Below, piece by piece: positions 32,401 to 46,900 of a stretch of DNA of 64,000 bases. Positions within the stretch are counted from its first letter, which is position 1, and every line of letters starts with the position of its first letter. Origin of the DNA: Syngnathus acus (Eukaryota; Chordata; Actinopteri; Syngnathiformes; Syngnathidae); assembly GCF_901709675.1 (NCBI RefSeq), contig NC_051089.1, positions 13,877,976 through 13,941,975 on the forward strand, in the 5' to 3' direction. Position numbers and translations under genes: made by a program. Below the pieces are notes generated by a model, which was given only the letters and a program-made list of their open reading frames with translations, did no database searches and had not been told where the DNA came from.

Positions 32401-35400
32401 CACAGAGTTCTCTTTTCTCAGATCTCCCGATGACATAACTTTGTGTAGATCCTTGTTTCCCTCTGAGCCTGCAGGCTGGAATAAAAACGTGTGTAAAGGT
32501 TTAAAAGTATTGGGCCAAGACCAAAGCATAGGTCTACATCACGACCTGCCAGTAGATGGCAGCATAGCAGTAAAGTAGCACATCCTTTTTTCTCTTCCAT
32601 CATGCCAATAAAACCCCCCCAAAGAGTAACGAATAAATTGAAACATCTAAGAATTCAGAGTTGACAAATTCAGTGACACAAATTTTAGAGACCACTAAAA
32701 TTAAAACAGATTAGAGCGACATGCACATTTTGCAACAAACTCTGCAAAGAACTGCAGAAACACCTGTGAGAAATTAAGGAAAAGTTGTTAGTTGAAAAGT
32801 TGTTAGTAAATCCACGAAAAGTTTAGTTGTAGGTCTGGGAAAAACACATTTGCGGAACTGCCCACCTTCCATCGCTAGTCAAGTTAACATTTACTGTTGA
32901 TAGACATTTACTGTTGAAAGGGAGGCTGAGTGACCCTCCAATCCATAAATGAAACTCATTTTACAACAGATGTTTTCACCTTCTGATGACAGCTTATTTC
33001 AATGCAAAATATTTTGGGGCTTTTCACAATGTGTCATCCACTGAGTCATTTAAGTGAAACAGATGTTGAAGCTCAGGATAAAAAAGTGTGAGGTCTCTAT
33101 GCTGTGAGGGGGGGGAGGGTTAGGAAAAAAAGAAGCAGAAGAAAAGAGCATAGCCAAGGCCAGCGATGGCATAGGTGGGACCTGTTACCATTTCGGAGTC
33201 ACTAAAACAGGAAGAGCCTCCTAGGCCTTCCTCTGTGGAGCTCTGCTTGCAGAGGGGTAGGGGGGACTGATGGGGGCTGGTGGCCTCATAGTCATCCTCA
33301 TCTGAATCGCCCCCAACAGAAAGGACGGGGGCGCGGGTGAGGAAATCTGAGCGAGTCCGTGACATTCGGGCTTTCTTTTTGTGCCCCACTCTGCCCACCT
33401 GGAGTTCAGCGGAAGCGATAACAGCATGTTGAAATAGCAAGAGGATAGAACCCAGTTGCTGTCATAACCTTCTTCTACAGGTTTGCGTATCACCACTTTT
33501 GGTGCGACACAGAAACAGGCCACCCAAAATGCACTTTGTCCACTCATTCTAAGCATCAAAATGATTTCAACCACATCTATTGAAATAAAAACAACAAAAA
33601 TTGTAATTTGGCTTACATCACGTGTTTTTGCTCCTTTAGGCAGTCTGGAAAATGCAGGCCCCTCTGTCGGGACAGCTTGAGGCGTGCCTTTAGTGGCGTT
33701 ACCGCTGTCGAATCTGAAGTGAGAATATTTAAGGAAGAAAAAAAACAATAAATACATCGACATAAAGGATAAATTGGCCAGTACTAAAGTTACATGATGT
33801 CTTATTTTGTTCAAGTGGGAGCTCTTGATAAAACATCTCATGGTAAATTACATAAACAGTGTCAGTTTGTCATCCACCCAACCTGCCCGCCCGTCCGCTA
33901 GTAGTTTATTATTTTGATACTTACTTAGAAAATGTTACTTTGTCCTTGGGAGAGAAGAAGATGTTTCCCGGTTTGGCTGATTGACTCACTGCGGAGCCAT
34001 GACCACGCTGCACTTTCTTGGTGGCTGCTCTTACTCTGGTTGCTCCATCTTTGGACTGCAAGGTGAGTTTGGGTGCCCAGCCCTCCGCAGCAGACTTGCC
34101 TTCCTTACGGCGCTCTGTGGGGGCGGAGGCAGGTGGAGGAGGTATCTGGGGAATAGCGTCACCATAGGGGACACCCCGTCCTTGTGGGGAGTATACCGAA
34201 GGGTCAGAAGATTCCGACTGGGTTCTCTTCGGAGGAATTATCTCCGATGTTCCCTCAATGAGCAGAGATCTGGGTCTAGGCGGTTTGCTCGAGGTGGCAG
34301 GTCCACCATCATCTTGTTCACTCTGCCGACTCCGCTGTATCTTCCGCAGAGCCTCTCCCCTCTGTTTCTCAAACATTTCTCTCTCATATTGAGCAAAGTA
34401 AATGCGCTGACGCTCCAACGCTTCCTTCTGTTGTCTTATCTGCTCCATCATTTCCCTCTCATTCTGCTGTTTCTGGTTACGCTGCCTCTCCTCCTTCTCC
34501 TCGTTCAACCGCACCAGCTTTTCAAAGACGACCTGATCGACAGTGGAAACGGGCTGTGGTACGCAAGGCGCCGGAGCTGGAACTTGCCCAGGCGTCTCCT
34601 TCCGAGACCCTGACTCACCAACCTTGGTACTGAGCTCGCTCAGCTCATCGCTCACTGGGGTTTCCTTCTGCATGCTGATCACCACCACCATTGGCCTACA
34701 GGTTGACTCTCGCCTTTCTATTGAAGACTGAACGTGTACATGTGCCCCGGTTGGATTACTCGGAATGACATTGCTACTCTTATTAGCAGGGACGTAAAAG
34801 GTCGGGAGGTAGTTCTCAAGTTTGGACGGATGCGTAGAGGAGACGGTAGGTTCCGTTTGTTCCTGAAAATGGCCTCCGGCATCTGTAGCCGGCACCCTAT
34901 TGAGTTGCTCTGTCTTAGGGCTTATGGAGAGAAAGTCGTCGCTTGGGTCCGACAGTGCTCCGGGTGAGCCGATTGGCGAGCACAGGTCCTCACTGTCAGT
35001 CACTTCCTCTGTGGCTTTGGGAGCATCTTCAATACTCAAAAGTTCAAAGCTGCCTTTGGAGCTCTGACTGTCAGGTGTGCCCTGTGGTGAACACAGAGGG
35101 GGTGTGATGGAGGGCACCAGTTCAACAGACCAGCGCCTTTCCTCAGCGGTGGGCGAGCTTCCACCGCAGGTCGCACGGACCTTGAGGAGCTCCAGACTGA
35201 ATTTGGCTTGCTCCAACTCTCGCATTCGCCGACTCTCTCTCTTGGCGCGGGTGGCTTTCTGGCTGAGCTCATCAGCTGCTCTGAGCTTCTCTCGCACCAC
35301 GACTGCGCATGGAGTGACTGAGGGAGGTGACTCGGAGTGCTGTGTAGGTGAGCGGGCATATTCTCCTCCTATTCCTTCTTCCTTGAACTCTCCATCCTTG

Positions 35401-38400
35401 TTGCCACGGTTATCCAGTGCCCTTTCCCGTTCTTCGAAGGAGTGGTCCTCCCAAGTGCAAAGGTCCAAACCCATCACTCTCTCATGGGGCTCCTCTTCTG
35501 GTGAAAATCTCACCTGTCCATTCTGTAGTTGCTCCTTCTTCTCCCTCAGCTTCTGTTTGGTCAATTCCCTGAAGCTGGTGATTGAAAGGATATAAGAACA
35601 GGTTTAGCGCATTCAAAATTCAATCTTGCCATATTAGTTTACACTCTGTTATGAACACAGCTCAGTGTGGTCAAATCAAACTTCAGCAAACTTCAAAAGA
35701 CTTCACTGGAGTTAGAGGCTTATATGAAAATGTTTGCTTTCAGCGGATCAGCTGATTATTGAGCTGCTCTGTAGGCTTGCTCATAATGAAATGCTGCACA
35801 TTGACCAAGTACACTCTAAAACCATTGTGCAAATGTTCAATATACCGTATTTTCCGGACTATAATGCGCATCTTAAATGAATGGCCCATTTTAAAACTTT
35901 GTCCTTATATAAGGCGCACCGGACTATAATTAATGCATCATGTCAGATTTTTAATCTAAACTAAATCATTCTCCATTTTGTCTTTTTTATTTCAACTTCA
36001 GACGCAACAAATTACTAAAATAATAAAAATAAAAAAAATCCCAAAAACCAATGGGTGTTTCACCTCTGTTCTCGGTCTTACCGTTGCCGAGCAAGATAGC
36101 CTCGGATTGTAGCCTGGAGGCGCACCGTAGTAGCATACAGGCGCAAGTAGGCCTCTCTGGCCCAATGACAGCGCCAGGCCGTCTGAATGACCAGAGCTGC
36201 TGTACAGCGTCGAGACAGCCACAGTCGCCATGCCCTCTGAAGTACCAACGCGGCCTCTTTCCACAAAGTGAACCTTTGACGCTCCCGGTAACCCCGCCAA
36301 TGTGTCTGCAGACACAATGCTGCCTCCTCATGTGCATTCTGCTCTATTTGCTCTTCCTCACTGTCCATGGGTCGGTACAAGCGCCACCATTTCTGTCAAG
36401 AAAAGAATAATAACAGGGGAATATTATTTGGTTTTCATTTTAATATTAGTCATTATTTTTTCATAGAATACACTGTTGCTTATGAACTTGGACAAAAATC
36501 TGCTGTTGTGGATGAATTAATTCCATGTGAGTAATTGGGAAACAATGTAATCATTACACTGTGTCAAAAGGGATTTCCAATGTAGCTAAAAAGTAAAACA
36601 CACAGGATTGTCCCTAAAAATGAAATTATTGAAACTATGTGCAATGGTGTATATTTTGAAGATTCCTTGCTGTTTTGGAAATGGAAGACAAGATGACGGT
36701 TGACAAGGTCAAAAAATAAAATGCGGGGGTAATCAAAAGGACATTTATTTTATCTGTAGTTTGTCAGAAGTCATTTGCTATACTGTCAACAAAGATTATA
36801 TGTTACTGAGATTTTAGTTTGGAAACAATACAAGGTCAAAAGATTCCAAACGAAGTGTTTCAAAACTAGTAAAAAAAAAAATCTCATCGTATAATACTAT
36901 AAGGTCTTTCATTGACAATATTCAGAAATAGTTCTTAAAAGGCAGGATTATAAATTTCTCATCACAAAACATCCAAAGACAGAAACATGAAATGACTGCT
37001 CATTTAGATGACGATATATCAAACTATCGTCGAACAGTTACGATTTTATCCAAGCACACACAACTCAGTCCATCATGCGTAATAATTTCCCATCTATAAA
37101 AATGAATGCAGGCAATGAATACAATAAAAGTTAAGCAGACACAGAAAGAAACGATACCTGGATGCAGACTGCCGCTGCTCTCATTCTAAGGAACTGCTTC
37201 CTCTCCAACCGTGCTCTGAACCGTTGTTGAAGCATGACGATGAGCCTGAGAACCTCACCGTGAAGTTTGGCCTGTAGATGCTGACGCTCTGCCTCCCGCA
37301 GAAACACCTGAGTGGAGGGAGCACCACCAAGTTAGCGTAAGGTAACGACGGCTTAAGAAAGGTAGAGGTTGGAGACTCCCCCTTAGTCTGTGCACACAAA
37401 CATCTGACATCTCTGACACATGGCCACAAAAATGTCAGGTATGAACTTGTAATTATATAGGCAGCACCCTCAAGACGTGGACCCTATCCATGGTGAGAAC
37501 ACACACCCTCCCAAGATGGGGCACGGACTTGATTAAATCCTTAGACTAAGACAACTTCCATCAGTTATGTAGTCCTCCTTTTAACTCAATGTATTTTTAA
37601 CACGATTATCCTGATAGCACTCTCACAATATTTAGCTTGTGCTTAATGAATCCTTGTGAACTACATTGATTGGTTCAATGTGCAATATGATTGGCATATC
37701 ACAACCGTATGCCATCTAAAATCCATAAAAGGGCGTGTCAAGAGAGGAAGGCGCAACTATACCATTGTCTTGCCCACTTGATAGCCATCTGGTTCCAGGT
37801 CCAGCTGGTCCAGCCAGTGCTGGATGTCCTCTCTGCTGGTACTGATGCTCTCTGGGAGCAGCACATAGAAGTGATGGACAAAATCCTATGAAGGGCACAA
37901 AGGAAAGAAAGAAAAATGCTTATTTTGGTTAACCCAGTCCAAACTTAGACAACCGGCATAGTTGATTTCTAGAAAAAAAAATACATTTCAGAATTGTTAG
38001 TGTAAAACACTATACAACTATACATCCCTGTGGCCTTGCAGAAATATATCCCTAACACAAGACACAGACATTGAGCATTCTTGATAAAGCATCACTTGAC
38101 TAAAGCAGACGCTGCAAAGGAACAGGTGAAAGCCTTCGTTGTTCATTTTTGCAGGTCATCGTGGTGTAACTACGCTGAAGGCCTAACCCTCTTCAAACTG
38201 AGGCCCATTGTGTGGCTCCGATCCACTGCATCCTAAGCTGTCGGGGGTGGATGGGGAAACCGATGCCGTGTTTATACAATTATAAGCATGTGGGAGTGTT
38301 GCAAAATGGGCAAGACAATGGACAAGCTCTGTTCCAAGGAGTCAGGACACAATCAAATCTGTGAACATGATATCATGCCAAGGATATTTGTCATTAGGGT

Positions 38401-41400
38401 TGACCGCAGCGCTAAATATGTCTGGATGAATGTCTGGCAAATGATGAACAGTGATGCTCAAGTTATCTATGTAACCTCATCATAAAGGCTACTTTCATGA
38501 GGCTCACTCACTTCACCGAAAAATGTCGATAATTATGGCCAGAACATTCACCGACCACAAAATTGGGTCCGCCTCCATATCACCTCTGATGACATTCAAT
38601 ATAGTTAGCTCTGAATTACCAACCCACTGTCATCAAACTCTTGTTTCATTTCCTGCTGTTTGAGTTGGGCTTTCAACTGCAGGAAGGTTTTTCTTGGATG
38701 AGTTTAGTTCCGTGTGAAGTTAAAAGACGCTCCTTTGTATACGTTGGTTGAGATCAGTTGAGCAATCTCCTCCAACCTTTGCCACCAATCAAGGCGCGTT
38801 TGCCTAAAGCAATTTATGAGCTGTCTTTCTAGGGGGATTTGTGAATGGCAATGAAACAAGGCATGCGCCTTCAAAGTAGCCTGTAGATAAGCTGTGCACA
38901 CGTCACTGGTGAGGATCAGTATAACTTCTGGATCCACGAGCTCATTTCACATTTAAATTAATTAAAACAATTAGGGTCGCCCTGGTATTTCACCGAACCA
39001 TGCCTCTTCTGAGGGTTGTGCACAAATTTCTGGGTTATGCAATGGTGGGTGTGTCAGAAGCCTAAATGGGAGAATCGCCTGCTACTTAATCTTTGCCTCC
39101 AACTTTTAAATGCCATGAAAGCTTTGGCACAAATTTACATCCAAAACCGCAAAATGGCAATAGATAAGAGAATGCAATGAGCCTCCATCGCGCTGGATTG
39201 TCTTTGACGTCATTCGAACATATTTATACGGCACAAAGTGAACTCGTATTTCAGCAACATCAGCAAAACTTTTTTTTTTGGATGAGTCTTCACTGCCCGA
39301 GACTTGTGGAAAAATGAGTGTCAAATATCCTTCAAGCTTTGGGGGTTTTGAACAGTGAGATTGATGGTACATCTGTGTTCTGGCCAGCACATGCTTGCAG
39401 AGAAGGAAAAAAATGTTAATATGATACGCAGATGCAGCCCGTTTACTGGCTAAACTTTGGCTCATTGAGGGTTTTCTAAACCACAGATAACCATCAATTT
39501 TATACATAAACTAGTCACATTGTTCACTACTTAGCTTGTGGGAAAAGATGAATAATGTTTTCTGTGGCTGGGGAGACAAGTAGACTTTTTGAATATCGAC
39601 CGTTTTAAAGCCTTGTTTCCACGCTTCGGTTCACTTCAGTATAATGCATTTTGGGCAATGTAAATTGTATATTAAAAAGAAAACATCATTCGTCACTGTT
39701 CCACTCAGATAATCATCGCTTTCACAAAGATTTAACAAAACACAGCTTGTCTTCTTAAAATAAAACAGCCACAAACCGAGACGAAAGAACACAAAATGCT
39801 TTTGTGTCCTTAATTGTGTCACAATGCTCCGAGTTCGATGGCAGGTCACCACTCTTGTCAAACTGTTCACATAAATCAAAAAGCATCCAATATACCCTGC
39901 AACTGGCTCCCTTCTACTGGACATTATTGTTGTTATCAACTCAACTCATCTTTGTTTAAATAGCACTTTGAAATAACCATTGCTGCGTACAGGGTGTACT
40001 AACATTGTCTGAGTGGCAACAGCATTTTTTGAATTCATTCATCTCATTAAACAATTGTTTTGATTTAATGTAAACAAAAACATTTGATTTATTTTCAGTA
40101 TGTATTCATTTATTATAATATATATTAGTTTAATTCTAATTAACTTAGATGAAAAAAATATAATTACAAATGAGTGGCAACTACTTATTTCAGTATTGGA
40201 ATTAAGAATGATAAGGGTACATTTAACTATCTATTATTCTACCCATTATTTTAAAATGACCTGACACAGAAGCCCGTTCTAAAAATACATGGCGCCCTTG
40301 AGCCCAAAGTTTTTCCAGAGCTGGGCCATCCCATCTCGGAACCCAGTATTGTGAGCTGGACTGCACTGTTCCACTTTAAATATTCAAACTTGATATGAAA
40401 TGGCTCAAGGTCCACAGCGTGTTGTCGCCGCAGTGACAGCGATGTTACCTTAAAGCTGTACTTGATGTTGTAGCCTGATTGTCGGATGCGCACAGTCTCC
40501 AGCATACCCGTGTAACGCAGCTGCCTCAGCACCAGGTTGTCATTAAACCGCAAGGGCAGCTGCAAAAGGCAAAGTGGAAGTTGGAGGAACGGAAACGCAC
40601 AGACAATGACACAAGAGGGAGCAACAGGCGGTGGAGGGCGAAAAGGAGAAGGACAGGAAATGATCAACAGCCCTCGAGTACTTCATATGCTTTGGGGAAA
40701 ACTAAACAATCAAGTGGCTGCAGTCCAAGTTGCTCTTGCTTTACCTTGTCAGCATTGGAACGGATGCACTTGACAAAATAAGGCTCAGACTGACCCAGAG
40801 TCTCCATTAGCTTATTGAGAGAGGCCTGCACAATAGGACACATACACAAGACATCAAATTAAACAGAGTAAAAGCAGTAAAAGGTTTGATGATGCTTTTT
40901 AGGAATCATTGCCGAGTGTGCCATGTGTTCGTTCATCTGTGTGTGTATGTGAGCCTGCGTCAGCTGCGAGTGGAATTCAGTCTCTGCCTCCTCCATGGGA
41001 GATTAAAGCAATCAGTACAGCACAGGATGTGGGAAGTGAAGTCATCCACGCACTCGGGCCAGCAGCTCTCATTGCACCGTTACCAACAACCATCTCTCGC
41101 AAAGAAAACAGAAAATCAGCAAATAGCACTTTGTGCGTGGTTTTCTTAACTGTTCAGTGGAAACTCTATAAAGTCGGAATCCCCTGCCGTTTTACAAATG
41201 CTAATTCAACCAAATATTTCCTGTAAGATGAACTCGTAAGTCACACTTAAAAAACCAAGAGGTCGAAATGTCATTGGGATATGCACTACTCAACATATCT
41301 CGCTGGATATCAGCACATTCAGTGAAACTTCAAAAGAGTAACTTGCCCTCAAGACGGTTACTTAAATTAAGGTCTCACAATGAATAATTGACGACAACAG

Positions 41401-43901
41401 TTTGACTCTACAGCAGACTCAAGTTGCCAAGTCACGATTCGAAACTCAGTCACAAATAAACGTACAGTAAACAACTTGAAGCAAACAACTCAAGGCCACA
41501 ATTAAAAAATACAATCAGGTTCCAGTAACCGAGCGTGTCAATTGTGTTTGTGTCGAAATATTGTATTTTCAGAACAGTCACAAACCGCCTGTACACTATT
41601 TCATGTTAATGGTACCTTTATCACCCGATGGGTGTCAAAATGACTCCACCGTCCTCTTAGCAAACGTGGCTGCTGAGTGATGACGCTGATAATGTTGTCT
41701 TTGCTTCTTCCACTTCCTCTAATCTCACGCTTCGTATTACCTGGTGCATTCAAACTGATTCTGGAACCGATGTGTACGGCTGAAGCATCAGGCGCCATCC
41801 ATAATGTTCCTCAGCACAAATGCCATCATTTTAAAGGTAACTTAAAAGATCAAAGGAGGTGGGCACAAAAACCATGATGTGGCAACGATGCCGTGGTATC
41901 ACCACAAAGCACTAAACTCAAAAACCAATAACATTGCGCTGTCGTAGTCAGATCGCGTAATGCCAGCAAGACTCTCAAAATGTTTTGAACTGACAGACAT
42001 CTGATTTCAAAGTCAAAGTCAAAGTCAGCTTTATTGTCAATCCCTTCATATGTCAAGACACACAAAGAAACCGAAATTCCGTTTCCTCCATCCCACGGTG
42101 ACGAGACATACAAGTAGGCGACACAAAACAAAAACAAGAAGGCACAAACCATAAATAATAAATAAAATAAAATGAGCGATGAATAAATAACAGACCAATA
42201 ACCCATTAAATAAGAGGGGCAAAATTTGAAGGTCTACGTGAAAAGCATAATGGAAAAACTGCACTTTAATAAGACTGGCTGTTCAAGCATTTTGTGTGCA
42301 TGCGTATCTGCCTGGCTGACCTGAAACTGTGCACTGATACTGGGTGGTTTCTTCTTTTTGTGAAGGTGAAGCAGCGACTTGGTGATGCGGTCGTGAAGCG
42401 TCAGGTTGCTGAGGTACTTCAGTGACTTGACATTCAATAAGTGCTGCAAGTGACAATCAAGGCACACGACATGAACACTCCATACTTTTATCCCCAAAAG
42501 AATGAAGAGAAATTGTCAGCTAACCTTTGGAAAAACTGGCTTGGCTTTGTAGTTTTTGTTCCTCCTGTGTGTAAAAAGTATAAAAAGGAATCCATCAGGT
42601 GTCATGCTTTCAGTGACTAATTAAAATCAATAGATCCTAATTAGTCTTGTTTATTACGCAAAATTCGAGACCACATGTCGGCATAAGGGTATCAGACCAG
42701 AGGTGGCAAAGACCGTAGATTTGTCACCAGCCAATAACAGGGCACAAAAATCACTCACTTTGAAATCCATACCTTTAGAAAACCTACTCTTCAATTTACC
42801 ATGAGTACGATTTTTTTTTTCATTTCCAAAAAAGTAAGGTGCTCACATGAGAATGTCATGGGCTCGCTCCAGAAGCTTGCTGCTGGCAGAGTTGAGAAAG
42901 ACGCCGTCTTCGTCTGTGGTGGAGCTGCAGGACGAGAAGCGGCTCTGTCGACCCACACGTCCATTACATGCGAGGCCCGGAGAATCTCTATGGTAAAGCA
43001 AACACCAAACTTATATTATTTTGGATTCATCTATTCTTTCTTGGTGTTAATAAGTTTACTGAAGTCATTCTGTCTATTATCCTAATTAAATTGCATCATT
43101 TCACTCCCATCAATTTAAAGCATTAGATGCCTGCATTAGAGTGGACTCATTCTCCAAAATATCAGGCTACCAGGACACCAATTCATCCTGTCTTATCCAG
43201 AATACCAGAGCAACAGTGGATGTGATTTGATGACATGCAAAGTAGCAGAACTGTTGCAGCATTCAAACGGGCCATCTGCGAAGCAGAAACTACAAACTGC
43301 AATATTGAATAAAGAACAAGCACAAATCATCTGATCACCTCTGGCCTAAAATCTTAAACAGAATTTCTCCCCAGCCGATCATCAGCTTGAGTAAAGGATG
43401 ATGCACAATATGGCTTTTGTGTTAACTTGTCTCTGCGAGAGCCTCATAAAGCACTGCAGTGTGCACCGTGCAGTCCAGCTGACAAGCACCCTGTCGGGAC
43501 TGAATATTTATCCCACCCTAGGCATTTCTCACCAACACATAGCTGTGACTTTACATCACTGAGGAAGCAGCTGCTCAATTAATTTGGAGAGAAGAGAGCG
43601 TGTGAATGCGAGGAAAGGAGACCAAAAAAAGAGTGGGCAGAGGTTGCAAATCTAATTAAGGGGTGGATTTAACACACCCTCTGACAGTGCCTAACAAAAG
43701 TGGGCTTAGGCGGGTTGCTCTGCGCTACCAGTCAGCGCTATTAGCCGTGAATGACTAATCTGATGGTCCACTGCTAATTAGAGAAGTGCTGCTTCAGAGT
43801 CTCAGTGGGACAGTGTGACATCCACCACCTGGGACCAAAGCACGCTTAATGGTCTCATCGTAACGGATCGCTTCCAACACCTCTTGTGATCATTTACAGG
43901 G

Positions 43902-43936
<35 letters not shown>

Positions 43937-46900
43937 AGACTGACCTGTCCGCAAAATACATAGAAGAAACATTTATGTACCGTATTTTCCGGCGCACCTT
44001 CAATGAATGGCCCATTTTAAAACGTTGTCCTTATGTAAGGCGCACCGGACTATAAGGCGCACCATTAATGCATCATGCCAGATTTTTAATCCAAATGAAA
44101 TCATTCTCCATTTTATATTTTTTATTTCAACTTCAGACACAACAAATTACTTTATAATCACAAAATAATGATCCATAGTCTTTTTGATTCATGATTCAGA
44201 GTCTACAGCGGGCCACTTATGATTGATTTCATGACACAATGCTTCGGGCCAGTTTAAATTTAGGAATTTGGTCCATATATAAGGCGCACCGGACTATAAG
44301 GCGCACTGTCGGCTTTTGAGAAAATTTTAGGTTTTTAGGTGCGCCTTATAGTCCGGAAAATACGGTAGTACAAACGCATTATCTTAACAACCATGACAGT
44401 TCATCGTGGAATGGACAAATTTATGTGAACATAAAAATACTGTACATTCTTCTCAAGCTTGACATATCCTACTTTGTATAATAGTAAATGTAATTGAACG
44501 GAGATCGGAAATATGCCAAATGCAACAGAGAGTCTGAATGTAACAATTGAGTCTTACCGTGGAGATTTTTCATTGATGGTGTTGCTCCCCTGATGGTCTG
44601 ACAGAGGTGTGCGTGCACTCCTCCTGCTCACACCTGTTCACCAACAGACAGTGTTGTGTAAGCATCACATGACTTTCATTCACAAACTCAAATCTAAATC
44701 ATTCTACAAGACTTCAGTGTTATTGTAGTTTGTTATGTGCCTCTTCAGTGCAAGTGCTTTCTTTTAGAGATGAAGGTCTGTGAAGGTTAAAATGAGTTAC
44801 TCTTGTTAGTGTCAAATTATAGAAGAGTGCTTTTGGTCACAATGTTTTTCTTTTGCCGTTTTAAAACTCAAAACAGCATTGTGCTCTCATGGTGTAATAG
44901 TCCTAATATTAAAAAGTGTGATGGCGAAGCAGTGATAAGCTTACACTTTCTCAAGGAACATATTTTGAATGGCAATTAAAAGTGTTGAGAAGTTCAACTA
45001 CTATAAAGCATGTTAGCCTAACTAGAAAAGAGACATCAGATGCCTTATGACAGTACTGTATACCGTTTTCAGTCTCATCAATTTGTACATTTTCACTCTC
45101 ATCGGCAGCTGCAGGACAGTACAAAACAAAAAGACAGATCATGACAAAAGACCCATGAAAGTGGCGTGTGTAGGAAATAAAAACCTTGAGGTCTACTATG
45201 TGTAAAGCACTGACTAAGAAAGAACATAAGCGGCAGGAATACACACACATACACTGACCAACTAAACTAGTTTGATATCTATTACTAGAGCTGTATCAAA
45301 TATTATGGCTTTTGTGAAATAATAATGTTCACTTTAAGTGACGCTGTCAGAGATGTCATAATTGTACAGTTTATTTTTTTGGTTGAACTTTGCAGAGAGG
45401 TAGAGCTGTGTAGTACTGTACTGCACAATGAGTTATGTCTAGCTTTTGGTTACCTCATTTTGTCCAATGACAACATATGAGACATCATTTAATATTATTT
45501 TAAGAGGTCATAATGTTGTTGTTCGGTGTCTGTGATGCATCAATCATCAATCATCATCACGAGCATGTGTAGTTGTGCGACATGGGAACAAATCTGTAGA
45601 CAAGTAACAGTGCTTGAGGACAAAAAAGGTCAAAGGTGGATATGGAAGTGCCAGTGATGGTTGCCTAGCAGAAGCAGTGTGTTTTGACAAAGCAATGGCA
45701 ACATGCATTTCTTTGCTAGCTACTAACATTTCAGTGGAATGACATGCTTGTGAACATCATAAGGTGAAAACAGCAGGAAAACAAAGCATTCAGCTGAAAA
45801 TGCAAGAAGGAAGAGGGAGACAGGTGGGGGGGGACAGAGGAGACCAACCGGCATCTAGTCTAATAACAAAAACAGGTATGCGTACGATAATTAAGCAGCC
45901 GATGGAGCCAAGGGATGTTCAATACCACTTTTTTCAGACCGATACCAGTAGGCATTGATACCAGGCACCAATACCAGAAGTATTTGATACATTAAATCTA
46001 CCCCCAAAATAATGAGCTCATTTTTTAAATGGACTTTTGTATCCCAATATAGCAATTGTCCTTAAAATTGCATGGGATTAATGGCAATTTTCTATTCTTC
46101 TAATTCCTACTTTCTGATCGTAAAACGATACTGGCACGGCCGTAATAGGGTGGCCGATACTGGTACCAGCCAATGTTGCGAGAACCGATCCGGTGAAATG
46201 AGGCTGGTATCTACACTGATACAGATACCTGGTATCGGTACTCGCCCATCCTTAATAAAGCCTGTGAACTCTTGTCTTAAATTTGGGCGTTATGCTTCCG
46301 ATCTCTCTTGGCTTGATTCAAGTCGGAGTAAAGGGCACTTGTGTTGATGTTGGTTGGCCTCATCCCTTATCCCGAGTTCCCCAGTGGTTTGTGGGCTGAC
46401 AGGTAGAGGAGGAAGAGAAGGAGGGGGGGGTTCTTTTCTTTGGCAGCCTTACTGTGCTTCTCCTCTTTGCATCTCTGCAGGATCTCTAAGCTTCTCTGAT
46501 GCACAGGGTGCTGCAGAAAGCTAAAACTATCCACACTGTTCAAAACTGCACAGGGAGCAGCGTCATCATGCCCTTGGAGAAGCAAAACAAGATGAGAAGA
46601 GAAACAAGGAGAGAAAGAAACACATGGACATACAACACAGGAAAAGACAGAAAAACGAAAGATTAGACAGTGAAGAAAAGGATGCAGTTGTCTACTGGAG
46701 AGAAACTGGTGCAAGACGTTTTGACATTGGAAACTGCATTTGATGGAAATAGTTGGATGCTTTATTTGCCATTCCACAAGATGTCTTCTATGGATAAGTG
46801 TTGAACACCACATGGCTTTCCTTTTAATAGTTTCAACAAGTGAGAGGAATAAGACAATTTCGTGAACCCTTTGAGTTTGGTGTGTGTGTGTGTTCATTTG

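Larger units (their letters stand above)
42321..45108 (-). other. myo9a: MYO9A class IX loop-2 insert exons
   Basis: Exons: 45064-45108, 44558-44633, 42847-42987, 42525-42564, 42321-42443. Class IX myosins carry a large basic insertion in loop 2, at the actin interface, thought to tether the single head to actin. The encoded insert is rich in Ser, Arg and Lys (for example [15 protein letters not shown] and [16 protein letters not shown]) and returns to strongly conserved sequence at [20 protein letters not shown]. The first of these exons looks like a cassette. Confidence 0.93.

Noticed and set aside
33981-35595. Long plus-strand open frames of 210 and 172 codons
   Set aside because: They are antisense to the 1650-bp MYO9A tail exon, have no domain and reflect its base composition.
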